This document shows positions 55,296 through 63,860 of a DNA stretch of 64,000 nucleotides, piece after piece; the stretch's first letter is position 1, and every line of letters begins with the position of its first letter. Where the stretch lies: positions 62,001 through 126,000 of the forward strand of contig NZ_JAQUVZ010000008.1 in NCBI RefSeq assembly GCF_028693135.1, written 5' to 3'. The notes under the pieces are model-generated. The model did no database searches. It was not told the DNA's origin and saw only the letters and a program-made list of their open reading frames with translations. Origin of the DNA: Methanosarcina sp. (lineage in GTDB: Archaea > Halobacteriota > Methanosarcinia > Methanosarcinales > Methanosarcinaceae). Made by a program: the position numbers and the translations under genes.

Positions 55296-55741
55296 TCCTG
55301 CTGTAAATTTCAGTAGCAATATCCCTCAGAATTATCTCTCCTGACAGTGCAGTTTAAAGGTCTCCAACAAAAGACAACAAGCGGCTTAAAGACCTTTTAA
55401 ATTAACTAATACAACCGTGGAAACAGAGCAGGTAATAACCAAAGCTGACGAGGAACAAGCATAAGTCTCTAAAATGGAGAGACTTTTTCCATAAAACTCA
55501 GGGAAAATCCGTCCACAGTCTATTTCTGGCAACTCAACCTGAACGAGGGGGTCACCATCCTCAGTGATGAGTATACTCAGGATCCAGCTCCTAAAGGTTA
55601 TACTGGTGTTCCAGGGATTCATCAATGGGAAATAAAAGCCATTAATCAAGGCAGCCAGCAGGTAAAAGAAATATACAAACAACCCTGGAAGGATACAACC
55701 GGGACTGAGGATAATTTCACACTCAATGTCGAAGTTGTCTG
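55296..55741 (+). pseudogene. PKD remnant and decayed chagasin-type (I42) protease inhibitor
   Basis: Directly after the propeller gene, HPAVNFSSNIPQNYLS and, one frame on, VQFKGLQQKTTSG are a broken PKD repeat. From ~55465 a frame reads NGETFSIKLRENPSTVYFWQ and then LNLNEGVTILSDEYTQ, GVPGIHQWEIKAINQGSQQV, YKQPWKDTTGTEDNF and NVEVV, ending with TGA at 55741. This is the fold pattern of chagasin/I42 cysteine-protease inhibitors (NPSTGYxW loop with G to V; GxPG; YxxPW). There is no start codon, and a stop/frameshift separates it from the upstream ITKADEEQA. Probably once fused or downstream of the surface protein. Confidence 0.75.
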
Positions 55742-56034
55742 AAATAGATTTTCACTTTTTGTGTCCCTCCATCCTTTTTACTTTTTTATTTTATGCCGTT
55801 TTTGTCTGGAGATAGTTTCTGACTAATTGGTTGGTCTATCCGTGATCCCGAAGAGAATATTTCAGTTTTCGTCTCCTTGAGCCGCACTGCACGGGATCGG
55901 CTTGCCCGGGAAGAAGATACATGCAAACCAGTACCGCAATCAGGTAAAATAAATTAATAAAGAACTTTGCCTGGCTTGTGTTGGCTTGTGTTAATACTTT
56001 CCTCAACCCTGAAAACCGTTTTCAATTCAGATAA

Positions 56035-56331
56035 ATATAAGGGCCTCCGCCGGCTTGTCTGGCGGCCTTACCCAAAAAGCAGAAAGAAGTAGAAGAAAAA
56101 GAATTGAATGAGGAAAATAAAGAATAATGAAAAGAGAGTCGAAAAAATATATATTAAATAAATTTAATTTGTACTTTGCTTGGTATTACAGGTTTTCTGG
56201 TTGTTTTTACTTCGTGTTTTATTTTTTATCTTTTCATCTTCTTTTCTTCTTTATTATCTGCAAGGCCGCTCTCCTGCGTCGAGCGTGAAAAGAACGACAC
56301 GATACAGCGAATATGGTTGTATGGGTCAGAG
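56035..56331 (+). repeat. Interspersed repeat element copy B
   Basis: Inverted relative to the copy at 37029-37290. Conserved blocks: hairpin CCGCCGG-CTTGT-CTGGCGG (56047-56065) preceded by AAATATAAG, and GCCGCTCTCCTGCGTCGAGCG (56266-56286) with GCGAATATGGTTGTA (56308-56322). The spacer between the blocks differs in sequence but is also purine-rich at first. The second hairpin's right arm is degenerate here. Confidence 0.7.
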
Positions 56332-56432
56332 ATAATCATATACAGTCCTCTTGAGCTAAGCTGAAAATAGCGAAAAGGACTTTGTTATGTTGCACGCGCA
56401 GTGCAGTCAGGAGGAATTCAGGATCAGGATAG

Positions 56433-56506
56433 GTTAAGCAATAAGTTAAGCAATAAGTTAAGCAATAAGTTAAGGAATAAGTTAAGCAATAAATTAAGCA
56501 ATAAGT
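56433..56506. repeat. 12-bp tandem repeat, about six copies
   Basis: Head-to-tail GTTAAGCAATAA units with occasional single-base changes, ending ~50 bp before the M4 protease start. Confidence 0.93.
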
Positions 56507-56558
56507 TCAGGATGAAAAGGGGATATAATTAGAAGGAAAATTAAGATATGGGGAAAAT

Positions 56559-58886
56559 ATGTCGAAACTGAGTGAAAAGCAAACCAGAGCTGTCGAGAAA
56601 TTAAAAGAAATCGCCCCTGAATCTGAAATTTTCTGGGATTCCCGTATGAAAATTCCGAAATTCATCAAAGGAACCCTTTCGATACCCTCAACTGAAAGTC
56701 CTGAAACAATAGCAAAAAAGTTTCTGGAAGAATACAGGGCGCTTCTGGATATGCAGTCGGAGCTTGATGAAAACCTGGAACTTTTCACCGTAGAAACTGA
56801 TTTCAGCGGTTTTCACCATGTTATTTTCCTCCAGCACATAAAAGGCATCCCTGTGTTCGAGGGGTCTGTCCAGGTCCACATAAACCCCGCAGGGGAGATT
56901 ATCGCGTACAAAGATTTTCGCGTGACAGAGGTATCTGTTGCCCTTGAGCCGAAAATCAAAATAGAAGAAGCTATTGAAATTGTCCGTCAGGATATTGGCT
57001 CAAAACACGTTGTTACGGTTCCCCGTTCAAGGCTGATGCTTTTTCGGGACAGTAAAAAACAGCCCCCCCTGAAACAGCTTCATCTGAAAAGGCTTCATCT
57101 GGTCTGGCAGATTGAGTCCATATTTGCCGAAGGTTTTGCAGGGAAGTTTCATTTCATTGATGCCCATACCGGCGAGCAGCTTTACAATTTTTCCCAGATC
57201 AGGTCTGCCCTTTTTAGAAAGACATACACTGCAAAAAACGAATCTTCCCTGCCCGGCGAACTTCTGCTTGAAAACGATCAGACTGTCGCAGATGAGGTAG
57301 CCCGGGCAGCTCATGAAAATATGGGAATAGTGTACGATTACTACAAAAACAATTTCGGAAGGGACAGCTATGATAATAAAGGCTCAACTCTCGTGTCTAC
57401 GGTTCACTTTCAGCGGAACTACAACAATTCTTTCTGGAGCGACTACCACAAACAACTTGTTTTCGGGGACGGGGATGGTTTTCGCTGGAGACCCATGGCG
57501 TTTGCGCTCGACATTGTAGCTCATGAGCTGACACATGCCGTTACCGCCCAGACAGCCAAATTCGTGTACTGTGAAGAAGCCGGAGCTATTGATGAGTCCT
57601 TTGCCGATGTTTTTGCAGTTTTTATCTCAAACGAAGAGAAGATCACGAACTGGGAAATAGGGGAAGGAGTCTACACCCCTTTTCATGAAGGAGACGCCCT
57701 GAGGGACCTTTCCGACCCACCCAGGTTCTGGCAGCCTGACCACATTGACAATTACATGCAGCTTGCTCCCGGGGAGGTTCCTGACCTTCACAGGAACCAG
57801 GCAGGGTATATTCACCTGAACAGCGGGATCCTTAACAAGGCCGCTTATCTTACCATTGAGGGTGGGACCCACTACGGGATTAAAGTCAAAGGAATTCCCA
57901 GAGAGAAAGCCGAAAAGATCTATTATCTTGCTCTTACCGCATACCTGTGCAGTGCGACCCTTAGCAGGTGGACGTTCCGGGAAGCCAGGTATGCTCTGTT
58001 GAACGCCTGTCGCCAGCTGTATGGGGAAAATGGGTCCGAGTACGCGGCAATCAAAAATGCCTGGGCTGCAGTAGGCCTTGGAAAACCGGCAGGAGACCTT
58101 GAAGGCCTGTTTCTGGTTGAAAAGGAGGTTTCTCCCTGGATCCTTATCCCGGATGTGAGCCCTGATGGAGTCCTGAGTTCCATTTATGTTTCGGAAGAGG
58201 GGCTTATAAAAGACATCCGGGTCAGTGTAAATATCGAGCACTCCTATCTAAGGGACCTCAGAATTAAACTGTTTACACCTGCCGGAAAGAGCATAGTCCT
58301 GCATGACCGGCTAGCCCGGAAGGACAGGAGCCTTGTCAGAACATATAACCTGGGCTCAGTTCCTGCACTCAGAGACTGTATAGGGGAACGGGTCTGGGGA
58401 AAATGGACTCTAATGGTTGAGGACCTTGCGAAAGAAAATAAGGGTTCTTTCCTCAACTGGGGAGTTAAATTCCTGGTTAGGGAGGTCGAAAAGGAGGAAC
58501 TTAAAAGGGAGATTTTCCCCTTCCTCAACGTCCCAGATAATAATCCGAAAGGTATCAAAAGCCTCATTGAGATAGAGAGAGGGGGAAAAATAGTAAACCT
58601 CAAAGTGTCCCTGGAAATAACCCACCCTTCGATAGGGGACCTGAAAGCCGTACTTGTCACGCCGTCGGGGGAGGAACTGGTACTGCATAACAGGGCCGGA
58701 AACGGCAGAAAAGATCTCAAAAAAACGTTCAGTACTGAATCTGATGAGGTCCTGCTGCCTGCTGTGAATAAAGAGATGAGAGGAGTCTGGACCCTGAAGG
58801 TCGCAGACCAGGCAGAAGGAAATGAAGGCAGCCTTGACAGCTGGGGGTTGTGCATTATATACGAGAGTGACCCGGAGTTCCTATAA
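56559..58886 (+). CDS. M4 (thermolysin-type) metalloprotease with two P-domains, no signal peptide
   Basis: A 775-residue zinc metalloprotease. Residues ~30-90: FTP propeptide (PSTESPETIAKKFLEEYRALL). Residues ~95-185: PepSY propeptide (HHVIFLQHIKGIPVFEGSVQV, VWQIESIFAEGF). Catalytic domain ~235-505: DIVAHELTHAVTAQT with HExxH near 322-326, and EAGAIDESFADVFAVF with the third ligand near 346; later GIKVKGIPREKAEKIYYLAL. Two C-terminal proprotein-convertase P-domains (~520-635, ~650-770), each with 'i.dl.v.l.i.Hs...Dl...L.tPaG...vLh.R' and 'G.WtL.v.D......GsL..Wgl'. The N-terminus (MSKLSEKQTRAVEKLKEI) is not a signal peptide, odd for a zymogen of this type. Confidence 0.88.
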   Translation: MSKLSEKQTRAVEKLKEIAPESEIFWDSRMKIPKFIKGTLSIPSTESPETIAKKFLEEYRALLDMQSELDENLELFTVETDFSGFHHVIFLQHIKGIPVFEGSVQVHINPAGEIIAYKDFRVTEVSVALEPKIKIEEAIEIVRQDIGSKHVVTVPRSRLMLFRDSKKQPPLKQLHLKRLHLVWQIESIFAEGFAGKFHFIDAHTGEQLYNFSQIRSALFRKTYTAKNESSLPGELLLENDQTVADEVARAAHENMGIVYDYYKNNFGRDSYDNKGSTLVSTVHFQRNYNNSFWSDYHKQLVFGDGDGFRWRPMAFALDIVAHELTHAVTAQTAKFVYCEEAGAIDESFADVFAVFISNEEKITNWEIGEGVYTPFHEGDALRDLSDPPRFWQPDHIDNYMQLAPGEVPDLHRNQAGYIHLNSGILNKAAYLTIEGGTHYGIKVKGIPREKAEKIYYLALTAYLCSATLSRWTFREARYALLNACRQLYGENGSEYAAIKNAWAAVGLGKPAGDLEGLFLVEKEVSPWILIPDVSPDGVLSSIYVSEEGLIKDIRVSVNIEHSYLRDLRIKLFTPAGKSIVLHDRLARKDRSLVRTYNLGSVPALRDCIGERVWGKWTLMVEDLAKENKGSFLNWGVKFLVREVEKEELKREIFPFLNVPDNNPKGIKSLIEIERGGKIVNLKVSLEITHPSIGDLKAVLVTPSGEELVLHNRAGNGRKDLKKTFSTESDEVLLPAVNKEMRGVWTLKVADQAEGNEGSLDSWGLCIIYESDPEFL

Positions 58887-58892
58887 GAGATA

Positions 58893-58910
58893 TCCCGATG
58901 GATATCGGGA
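58893..58910 (+). terminator. Hairpin between convergent genes
   Basis: TCCCGAT-GGAT-ATCGGGA (7-bp stem) just after the protease stop, followed by CTCTTT. It may end both convergent transcripts. Next to it a 20-bp direct repeat (58911-58930, 58931-58950) duplicates the last codons of the opposing gene. Confidence 0.5.
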
Positions 58911-58938
58911 TCTGCTCTTTATTCAAAGATTCTGCTCT

Positions 58939-59955
58939 TTATTCAAAGATTTGAGTATTTTCCTCTGACCAGCCAGGCTGGTTTATGGCAAGGAATTTGA
59001 GGGTAGTGTTTCCAGTGTTGTATGTAGTTTGAATCGCACCTGCAGGGATGTATATGAGCTGGTCCTTACACAATTCGACCGGGATTCCATCAATATAGAG
59101 GATGCCTTCCCCTTCAAGGATATAGTGAACTTCCGGATTTTTCATCAGGTGGGGAGCGATATGTTCTCCCGGGTCGATAACGGAATGAGCTATGCTGTAG
59201 TTCAGGTCAAGGTTTCTATTAACATTTCCCGGGTTCAGCAGTTCCACGACACGGATATTTCCAGGCTCTTCTAGATACGTGCATTCGCTAAGGTTCTTGC
59301 AGAGAATATAGTCATCCGCATAGAAGTTTGAACCAACTATGTAAGCCCGTCCTTCAAAGGTAGCCTTTTTAACGAAGGTGAACCTGTGGGAAGGCTCGGA
59401 ACTTCCGGGTTTCTGCCAGCTGTAATCTATCCAGCCGTCACCACTTTCGCTCTGAGCAGCCTCTATGAAGAGCTCTCCTATGGGCTTACCGTCTGCATCC
59501 AGGAGCCCTTTCATGTCCTCTCCTTCACTCCCCCTATCTGGAGGGCAGACTACCTGAGTCCCATTTATTGTCCAGACAAAAATAGAGAAGTCACGATCGT
59601 ACCAGGGGGAATTTTCTTCTCTGAAATCAGGAAAGAGCTTTTCTCCCTGTCCCTCAAGAAGTCTGACTGTAGCCCTGACTTTAGATTCAATGGTTCTCCT
59701 TTTAGTCGCCATTTTACTCTCTCCTTTTGCAAGAATAAGAGGGTCTGGCGGCGCAGGTCCCAGGACAGCCTTTTCTTCGGTTGTGTTTTCTCCTGTAACC
59801 AGAGCTTTTTCGGTCACTCCTGAGGGAGATTCACCTACGGGTTTATTTTCGAGTTCTTCCGCAATTGCTGCCGGCTCGTCCTGAGCCCCACAGGTCAGGA
59901 TACCCAGAATAAGTGCAACTGCAAGCATTCCGCATATAATCCTTATTAAATCCAT
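58939..59955 (-). CDS. Exported Cache-like and cupin domain protein
   Basis: A 338-residue exported protein. Residues 1-23 are a signal peptide (IICGMLAVALILGILTCGAQ); the Cys with T at -1 is a poor lipobox, so lipid anchoring is doubtful. A disordered linker (~24-75) follows. Residues ~85-210 look like a single Cache-type sensor domain (DFSIFVWTINGTQVVCPPDRGSE, IDYSWQKPGSSEPSHRFTFVKKATFEGRAYIVGSNFYADD). Residues ~235-330 are a cupin (VIDPGEHIAPHLMKNPEVHYILEGEGILYIDG, YIPAGAIQTTYNTGN), with His ligands present. The combination suggests an extracellular small-molecule binding or processing protein. Its end is duplicated in a 20-bp repeat. Confidence 0.8.
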   Translation of the reverse strand: MDLIRIICGMLAVALILGILTCGAQDEPAAIAEELENKPVGESPSGVTEKALVTGENTTEEKAVLGPAPPDPLILAKGESKMATKRRTIESKVRATVRLLEGQGEKLFPDFREENSPWYDRDFSIFVWTINGTQVVCPPDRGSEGEDMKGLLDADGKPIGELFIEAAQSESGDGWIDYSWQKPGSSEPSHRFTFVKKATFEGRAYIVGSNFYADDYILCKNLSECTYLEEPGNIRVVELLNPGNVNRNLDLNYSIAHSVIDPGEHIAPHLMKNPEVHYILEGEGILYIDGIPVELCKDQLIYIPAGAIQTTYNTGNTTLKFLAINQPGWSEENTQIFE

Positions 59956-60111
59956 ATGACTCCCTTATTTTTTTCACTTATCATTCGATGCTTCTGAAGC
60001 TGCCTTCAGGATATGCTTAAATATATACTTATAATAATTATCAGAAGTATTATTTTATATTTTTCACTCAATTTATGCAGGAATCTGTTTAGGAATGCTT
60101 GGAAAATAACT

Positions 60112-60720
60112 TCACGTTTTTACTTCTGGAATTGCTCTATAATTCCATTTTCCCAAATAATCATCAAAGACAATTTTCATTTTTTCCTTGAAGTTTTCAC
60201 TGACTTTTCTTCCCGTGGCATAAACTTTATTTTTGATAGTCGAAAACACTTTAAGTCCCGTGGATGTTGAAGTCTTATCAACAAGGCTTTTAACCACATC
60301 GATACTGCTGAAAACAGTACCTTTGCAGGCACTTGTAACATGACAGAATAACCTGTGTTCTATTGGATTGTATTTCGAAGTATATGGTGGATAGTGATCC
60401 ATTCTGATTTCAATTCCAATTTCATTTACCAGTTTTTGCAGGTCTTCCTTGAAAATATAATGCCTGCTTGAGTTGCTTCCACCGCCACCTGATAAGACTA
60501 AAATGCTACTTGCCTTGTGGTAATCTTCCTTATCGTAGTTTTCCCACCAGTATTTAATGCAGTCACAGCAAAATTCATCCGTACCCTTACTGGTTCCCAG
60601 GGTAATGTATCCTTCGTTATGTTCCGATCATATATGCCATGTGGAATTACAATACCATCTGAAAATGTATTGAAGTGAGGGTTAAGGGCATGTTTTGAGG
60701 CCCTGTTCTGGTGAGAATGC
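60112..60720 (-). pseudogene. Truncated, frameshifted ISAzo13 family transposase
   Basis: Only the C-terminal half of the transposase survives. Reading leftwards: ALNPHFNTFSDGIVIPHGIYD, then a frameshift near 60600-60620, then (in another frame) CDCIKYWWENY, SGGGGSNSSRHYIFKEDLQK, DHYPPYTSKYNPIEHRLF, CKGTVFSSIDVVKSLV and finally FDDYLGKWNYRAIP. The N-terminal catalytic half is missing; homology ends at ~60695, inside a 120-bp direct repeat. Not functional. Confidence 0.85.
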
Positions 60721-60955
60721 AAACTGTATCTTAAAATTCGGCATGTGAAATGAAGGGGTTAGAATCGAATAACATGGCAATGTCTAATAATCCAGTAAAA
60801 AACTTGTGCTTCTAATTTATTCATTGAGGATCAGAGGCATGTTTTAGGTCATGTTCTGGCGCGAAGGAAAACTGTATGTGAAAATTCAGCATGTGAAATA
60901 AAGGGGGTTAGAATCGAGAAATATGGCGATGTCTAATAATCAATAAAAAGCTTGC
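60687..60955. repeat. 120-bp direct repeat pair beside the ISAzo13 fragment
   Basis: Two ~85-90% similar copies (60687-60806 and 60836-60955), each with GGCATGTTTT, TGTTCTGG, GGCATGTGAAAT or AGCATGTGAAAT, GTTAGAATCGA and TGTCTAATAATC. The first copy overlaps the transposase fragment's coding start, so the repeat may derive from a terminal or subterminal element region or a recombination junction. Confidence 0.8.
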
Positions 60956-61175
60956 GGGGAAGTGCGGTTGAAGTTTTTCATTTTTTTCACTAAAAGCCGT
61001 CGGGCTCAAACCGCGTCGGATCGCTGATAAGAAAAAGCGGATGGATACCATTAAGGTCCCCGGAATAGTATCTCCCGATTAACCGAGCCGCCCGGAACCT
61101 TAAAAGAAAATATGAATACACTGAGAATTGATAAGGGGCCTGATCACAAAAACATTTACGAAAATCCGTAAAATC
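60956..61175. other. GC-rich island of unknown nature
   Basis: Within AT-rich surroundings, 60999-61104 is GC-rich (AAAGCCGTCGGGCTC, AAACCGCGTCGGATCGC, GAGCCGCCCGGAACC). No start codon-led gene. It might be a small structured RNA or a fragment of a lost gene. Confidence 0.3.
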
Positions 61176-61766
61176 TCACAGGTCTCCTCCTCCTGATTCA
61201 GTCTCAATATGGTCATAGGTTGTAACCATTGCCTTCACAATTTTGAACATATCTTCAAGTATCGGTGTTGTGTTTTCAGGCTGCCCGAGAGTCGCATTTG
61301 CAGCATCCATCATATCCTGCGGATATACGAGGCTTTCATTCAGGTCTGAAACAGCGCCATCGAAGGTATTCATAGCTAAATTTGCTTTACTCATGTTTGT
61401 GGGATCTTCCACAAAAACAATCGTTGAGTCCACCGCACCTATGCCTGTAGATGTCCCCTCTATTGTTGACTGCAAGAAAGGATATTCCGTAGCGTGGTCA
61501 TTCAGAGTTTCATTTATAAGGTTCAGGTTGAGGTCAAGCAGGTGAAGCATGGATCCGAGAAAACGGAGACTCAGGCCCAGCTCCTTTTCAACGACTTCGG
61601 TTTCGTTATATGAAACCGTAGAGTTATCTATCGGATTTATTTCCGCGGTTTCATTTTCAAGAATCATCCCAGCTTCAAAACTTGTTTCTGCTGAAGCCGG
61701 TAGCACAGATAGAGTGATGAATAGGCCTACGGCTATCCACAGGCAAAAAACCTGAAATATATTCAT
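61176..61766 (-). CDS. Exported protein of unknown function
   Basis: A 196-residue protein with a clear signal peptide (FQVFCLWIAVGLFITLSVLPASA) and an all-helical, acidic mature part with N-glycosylation sequons (ENETAEINPIDNSTVSYNET; LNLINETLNDHATEYPFL; DALNESL-type DLNESLVYP; LGQPENTTPIL). No family recognised. Resembles small methanogen secreted or envelope proteins of four-helix type. ATG 61766 with GGGGGAT upstream is the start; the in-frame GTG (61781) overlaps that site. Divergent or isolated context gives no functional clue. Confidence 0.65.
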   Translation of the reverse strand: MNIFQVFCLWIAVGLFITLSVLPASAETSFEAGMILENETAEINPIDNSTVSYNETEVVEKELGLSLRFLGSMLHLLDLNLNLINETLNDHATEYPFLQSTIEGTSTGIGAVDSTIVFVEDPTNMSKANLAMNTFDGAVSDLNESLVYPQDMMDAANATLGQPENTTPILEDMFKIVKAMVTTYDHIETESGGGDL

Positions 61767-62222
61767 AAAAATATCCCCCACTGTCGGTTTATCGGAACTT
61801 AACGAAAATTAAAGAAAATTAACGAGATTTAACGAAAACTAACGTATTTTTCTTCCCATTAAAAAATAAACCGATCTGCCTATAAAAACGTAAGGAATCG
61901 TATAAAATTATCGAGAAAGTAAAGGAGCTGCAAAAGGACAATATAATGCAGAGTTCTTACAGATTTTTTCATATTTGACAAAATTTAAACTACTGTGTAC
62001 GAAAAGTTTAGAAAATAAATTACTAAGTTGCACCCTAAGAAAAGAAAATTCCCCAATCTAACTCAAAAACTTTATATATTTACAACCAACAAAATTATAA
62101 TTTCAAAACTATTTTAATAAAACTTGAATAGTCTTTATCGAGCTTTAAACTCTTCTTATCATCCACTCCCCTCAAATACGCAATCAATAGAGCAATCGGG
62201 CATGTGGAATTCAGAACAATAA
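61767..62222. other. AT-rich promoter spacer
   Basis: Starts with a short repeat of TTAACGAAAnTTAA-type units (61799-61845, three to four copies), then very AT-rich DNA (62040-62150). No gene seen. Confidence 0.4.
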
Positions 62223-62528
62223 CTAAGAATTAAGAGACTGAATCTCTCTTACTTTCGCCTCCTGAAATGCCCGAAGTCCCGGATAATCTCCTGCATGATA
62301 AGAGTGAAAAGGACTGAAAACTGTTAATCGCACAATGAAACTAAAAAAAATGAAAGGCTTTAGCTTCTCATATGAGCCCTCCTGAACGACTCTCACTTTA
62401 AAATCCATCAAGTAATCCTCTTGAGTTAATCTATCTTTAAAATCCATCAAGTAGTCCTCTTGAGTTAATCTATCTTTAAAATCCATCAAGTAGTCCTCTT
62501 GAGTTAATCTATCTTTAAAATCACTCAA
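62223..62528 (-). CDS. Possible small protein with 13-residue repeats
   Basis: A 101-codon frame from TTG 62528 (GAGGA upstream). The first ~45 residues are 3.5 copies of MDFKDRLTQEDYL produced by the 39-bp tandem repeat; the rest (VRVVQEGSYEKLKPFIFF, DYPGLRAFQEAKVREIQSL) matches nothing I know. It may be a true small gene whose start was amplified, or an accidental frame. The in-frame period of the repeat slightly favours coding. Confidence 0.25.
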   Translation of the reverse strand: MSDFKDRLTQEDYLMDFKDRLTQEDYLMDFKDRLTQEDYLMDFKVRVVQEGSYEKLKPFIFFSFIVRLTVFSPFHSYHAGDYPGLRAFQEAKVREIQSLNS

Positions 62529-62555
62529 GTAGTCCTCTTGAGCGCAGCGAAAAGG
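62400..62555 (-). repeat. 39-bp tandem repeat, four copies
   Basis: Four 39-bp units (AAAATCCATCAAGTAGTCCT plus CTTGAGTTAATCTATCTTT), the last with variant ends. On the minus strand each unit reads GAGGACTACTTGATGGATTT and so brings a ribosome-site-like GAGGA next to TTG/ATG. The 39-bp period keeps frame and encodes a 13-residue repeat MDFKDRLTQEDYL. Confidence 0.92.
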
Positions 62556-62716
62556 ACCGCGTACTCCCGAGGCGCAATTCGGGCGAGTCGCAATTCGGGC
62601 GGCAATTCGGGCGAGGCGCAGGATTTACATGTAAGGCGAGCATACAGTGCACAAAAAGCCGACAGAAAGCCAGGCACACATAAAAATAAGATTAAAAGAC
62701 CAGAAGAGGAACAGAA

Positions 62717-63184
62717 ATGGCTGTATGGAAGGGAAAGAAAGTGGTTTTGCATACCACTATGGGTGACATCACTCTTGAACTGTTTGAAGACATGCCGATT
62801 ACGGCAGGAAACTTTGCAAAACTTGTGGAAAAAGGCTTCTACGACGGCGTGATTTTCCACAGGATAATTGACAAATTCATGATCCAGGGCGGAGACCCGA
62901 CAGGAACAGGCATGGGAGGGCCCGGCTATGAGATCCCCGACGAGTTTACTAAACACAACCGGAACGACAAGGGCACGATCTCAATGGCAAATGCAGGCGC
63001 GAACACAGGCGGAAGCCAGTTCTTCATTAACCTCGTAAATAACACCCACCTTGACAAAAAGCATCCCGTTTTCGGAAAGGTTGTAGAAGGCATGGATGTT
63101 GTCGATGCCATGGGGAAGGTAAAGGTCGATCGCCAGGATCGCCCGAAAACCGAAGTGAAAATCGTGAAAGCTGAGCTGGTCTGA
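62717..63184 (+). CDS. Cyclophilin-type peptidyl-prolyl cis-trans isomerase
   Basis: A 155-residue cytosolic cyclophilin. Catalytic and binding features are all present: GVIFHRIIDKFMIQGGDPTGTGMGGPGYEIPDEF (catalytic Arg in FHRII), KGTISMANAGANTGGSQFFIN, HLDKKHPVFGKVVEGMDVVD. It assists folding at proline peptide bonds. ATG 62717 with AGAGGAACAG upstream. It has no signal peptide and stands alone between repeat arrays. Confidence 0.95.
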   Translation: MAVWKGKKVVLHTTMGDITLELFEDMPITAGNFAKLVEKGFYDGVIFHRIIDKFMIQGGDPTGTGMGGPGYEIPDEFTKHNRNDKGTISMANAGANTGGSQFFINLVNNTHLDKKHPVFGKVVEGMDVVDAMGKVKVDRQDRPKTEVKIVKAELV

Positions 63185-63248
63185 AGACTTTTCGATCTTC
63201 AGGTCAACCCTTATTTTTTATTTTTTATCCTTGAAGGATCTATTTTCG

Positions 63249-63635
63249 TGAACTACCCCACGCTAAAGCTGTGAGACTTCCTGCTTCATACCTCGAACTA
63301 CGTTCACAAGTCCACAGGCTCTACCCTCTGTCCCAGAGGTGAAAAATTATTTAATACAAATATTTCTGGTTTCCTTGGCTTGGTTATCGCTTAGGAATTC
63401 AGTACATCGTATAGGACTGAATAGTATTTCAAGGTTAGAAGATAGCGAAAAGGAGAGAAGTTTACGCCATTCATCCCGCAAGCTAAAGAGGCTGTCCGAC
63501 AATTCAATTTCAGGGCAAAAACATGCAAAAAATAAGGCATATAAAGCCTTTAAATAGAAAAAAAAGGATTTTGTAGATTACTGATAGTAATTGTCGGACA
63601 GCCTGTAAAGCAAGGGGCTTTATGCCTGTCACAAG
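63249..63635 (+). mobile_element. IS200/IS605-type remnant interrupted by a MITE
   Basis: The left end GAACTACCCCACGCTAAAGC and the right end GTAAAGCAAGGGGCTTTATG then CCTGTCAC match the ends of the element at 5.25-5.60 kb. No transposase frame is left inside. The right-end motif CTAAAGC is split at 63488 by the small inverted-repeat element. Confidence 0.6.
63489..63604. mobile_element. 116-bp MITE with 16-bp perfect terminal inverted repeats
   Basis: Terminal repeats AGGCTGTCCGACAATT (63489-63504) and AATTGTCGGACAGCCT (63589-63604). TAAAG occurs on both flanks (63484-63488; 63606-63610) and may be the target duplication. No coding capacity. It sits in the right end of the older IS200/IS605 remnant. 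Confidence 0.85.
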
Positions 63636-63854
63636 TAAATGCATATGACTAATTCAATTTTTCATGTTCATATTTTCGGATTATTTTTTAGGATTTCTGA
63701 TTATGTTTCAGGATCGTGGTTTCTAATTATTTGTGGGAATCATGTTTAGGATCATAGATTCTAACTATTTGTTCGAATTATGTATTCTCATCAGCCGTTC
63801 TTATCACTTTTTCTAACTGCGTTTTCGGATAAAATGATAAAAAATCCCGTATAA
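63636..63854. other. Spacer with degenerate repeats
   Basis: Several imperfect copies of a ~30-bp T-rich unit (TTATGTTTnnGGATnnTnnTTTCTAATTATT, three copies between 63690 and 63785). No gene seen. Confidence 0.4.
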
Positions 63855-63860
63855 TTATGG

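Larger units (their letters stand above)
55742..56558. other. Long spacer with repeat element copy B and tandem repeats
   Basis: Holds the inverted copy of the interspersed repeat (see 56035-56331) and the 12-bp tandem repeat at 56433-56506. T-rich terminator-like tracts near 55770-55800. No gene seen. Confidence 0.5.

Noticed and set aside
60999-61104. tRNA or rRNA fragment
   Set aside because: No cloverleaf or recognisable rRNA string could be found.
62525-62956. Minus-strand gene opposite the cyclophilin
   Set aside because: It is a shadow of the strongly coding cyclophilin frame.
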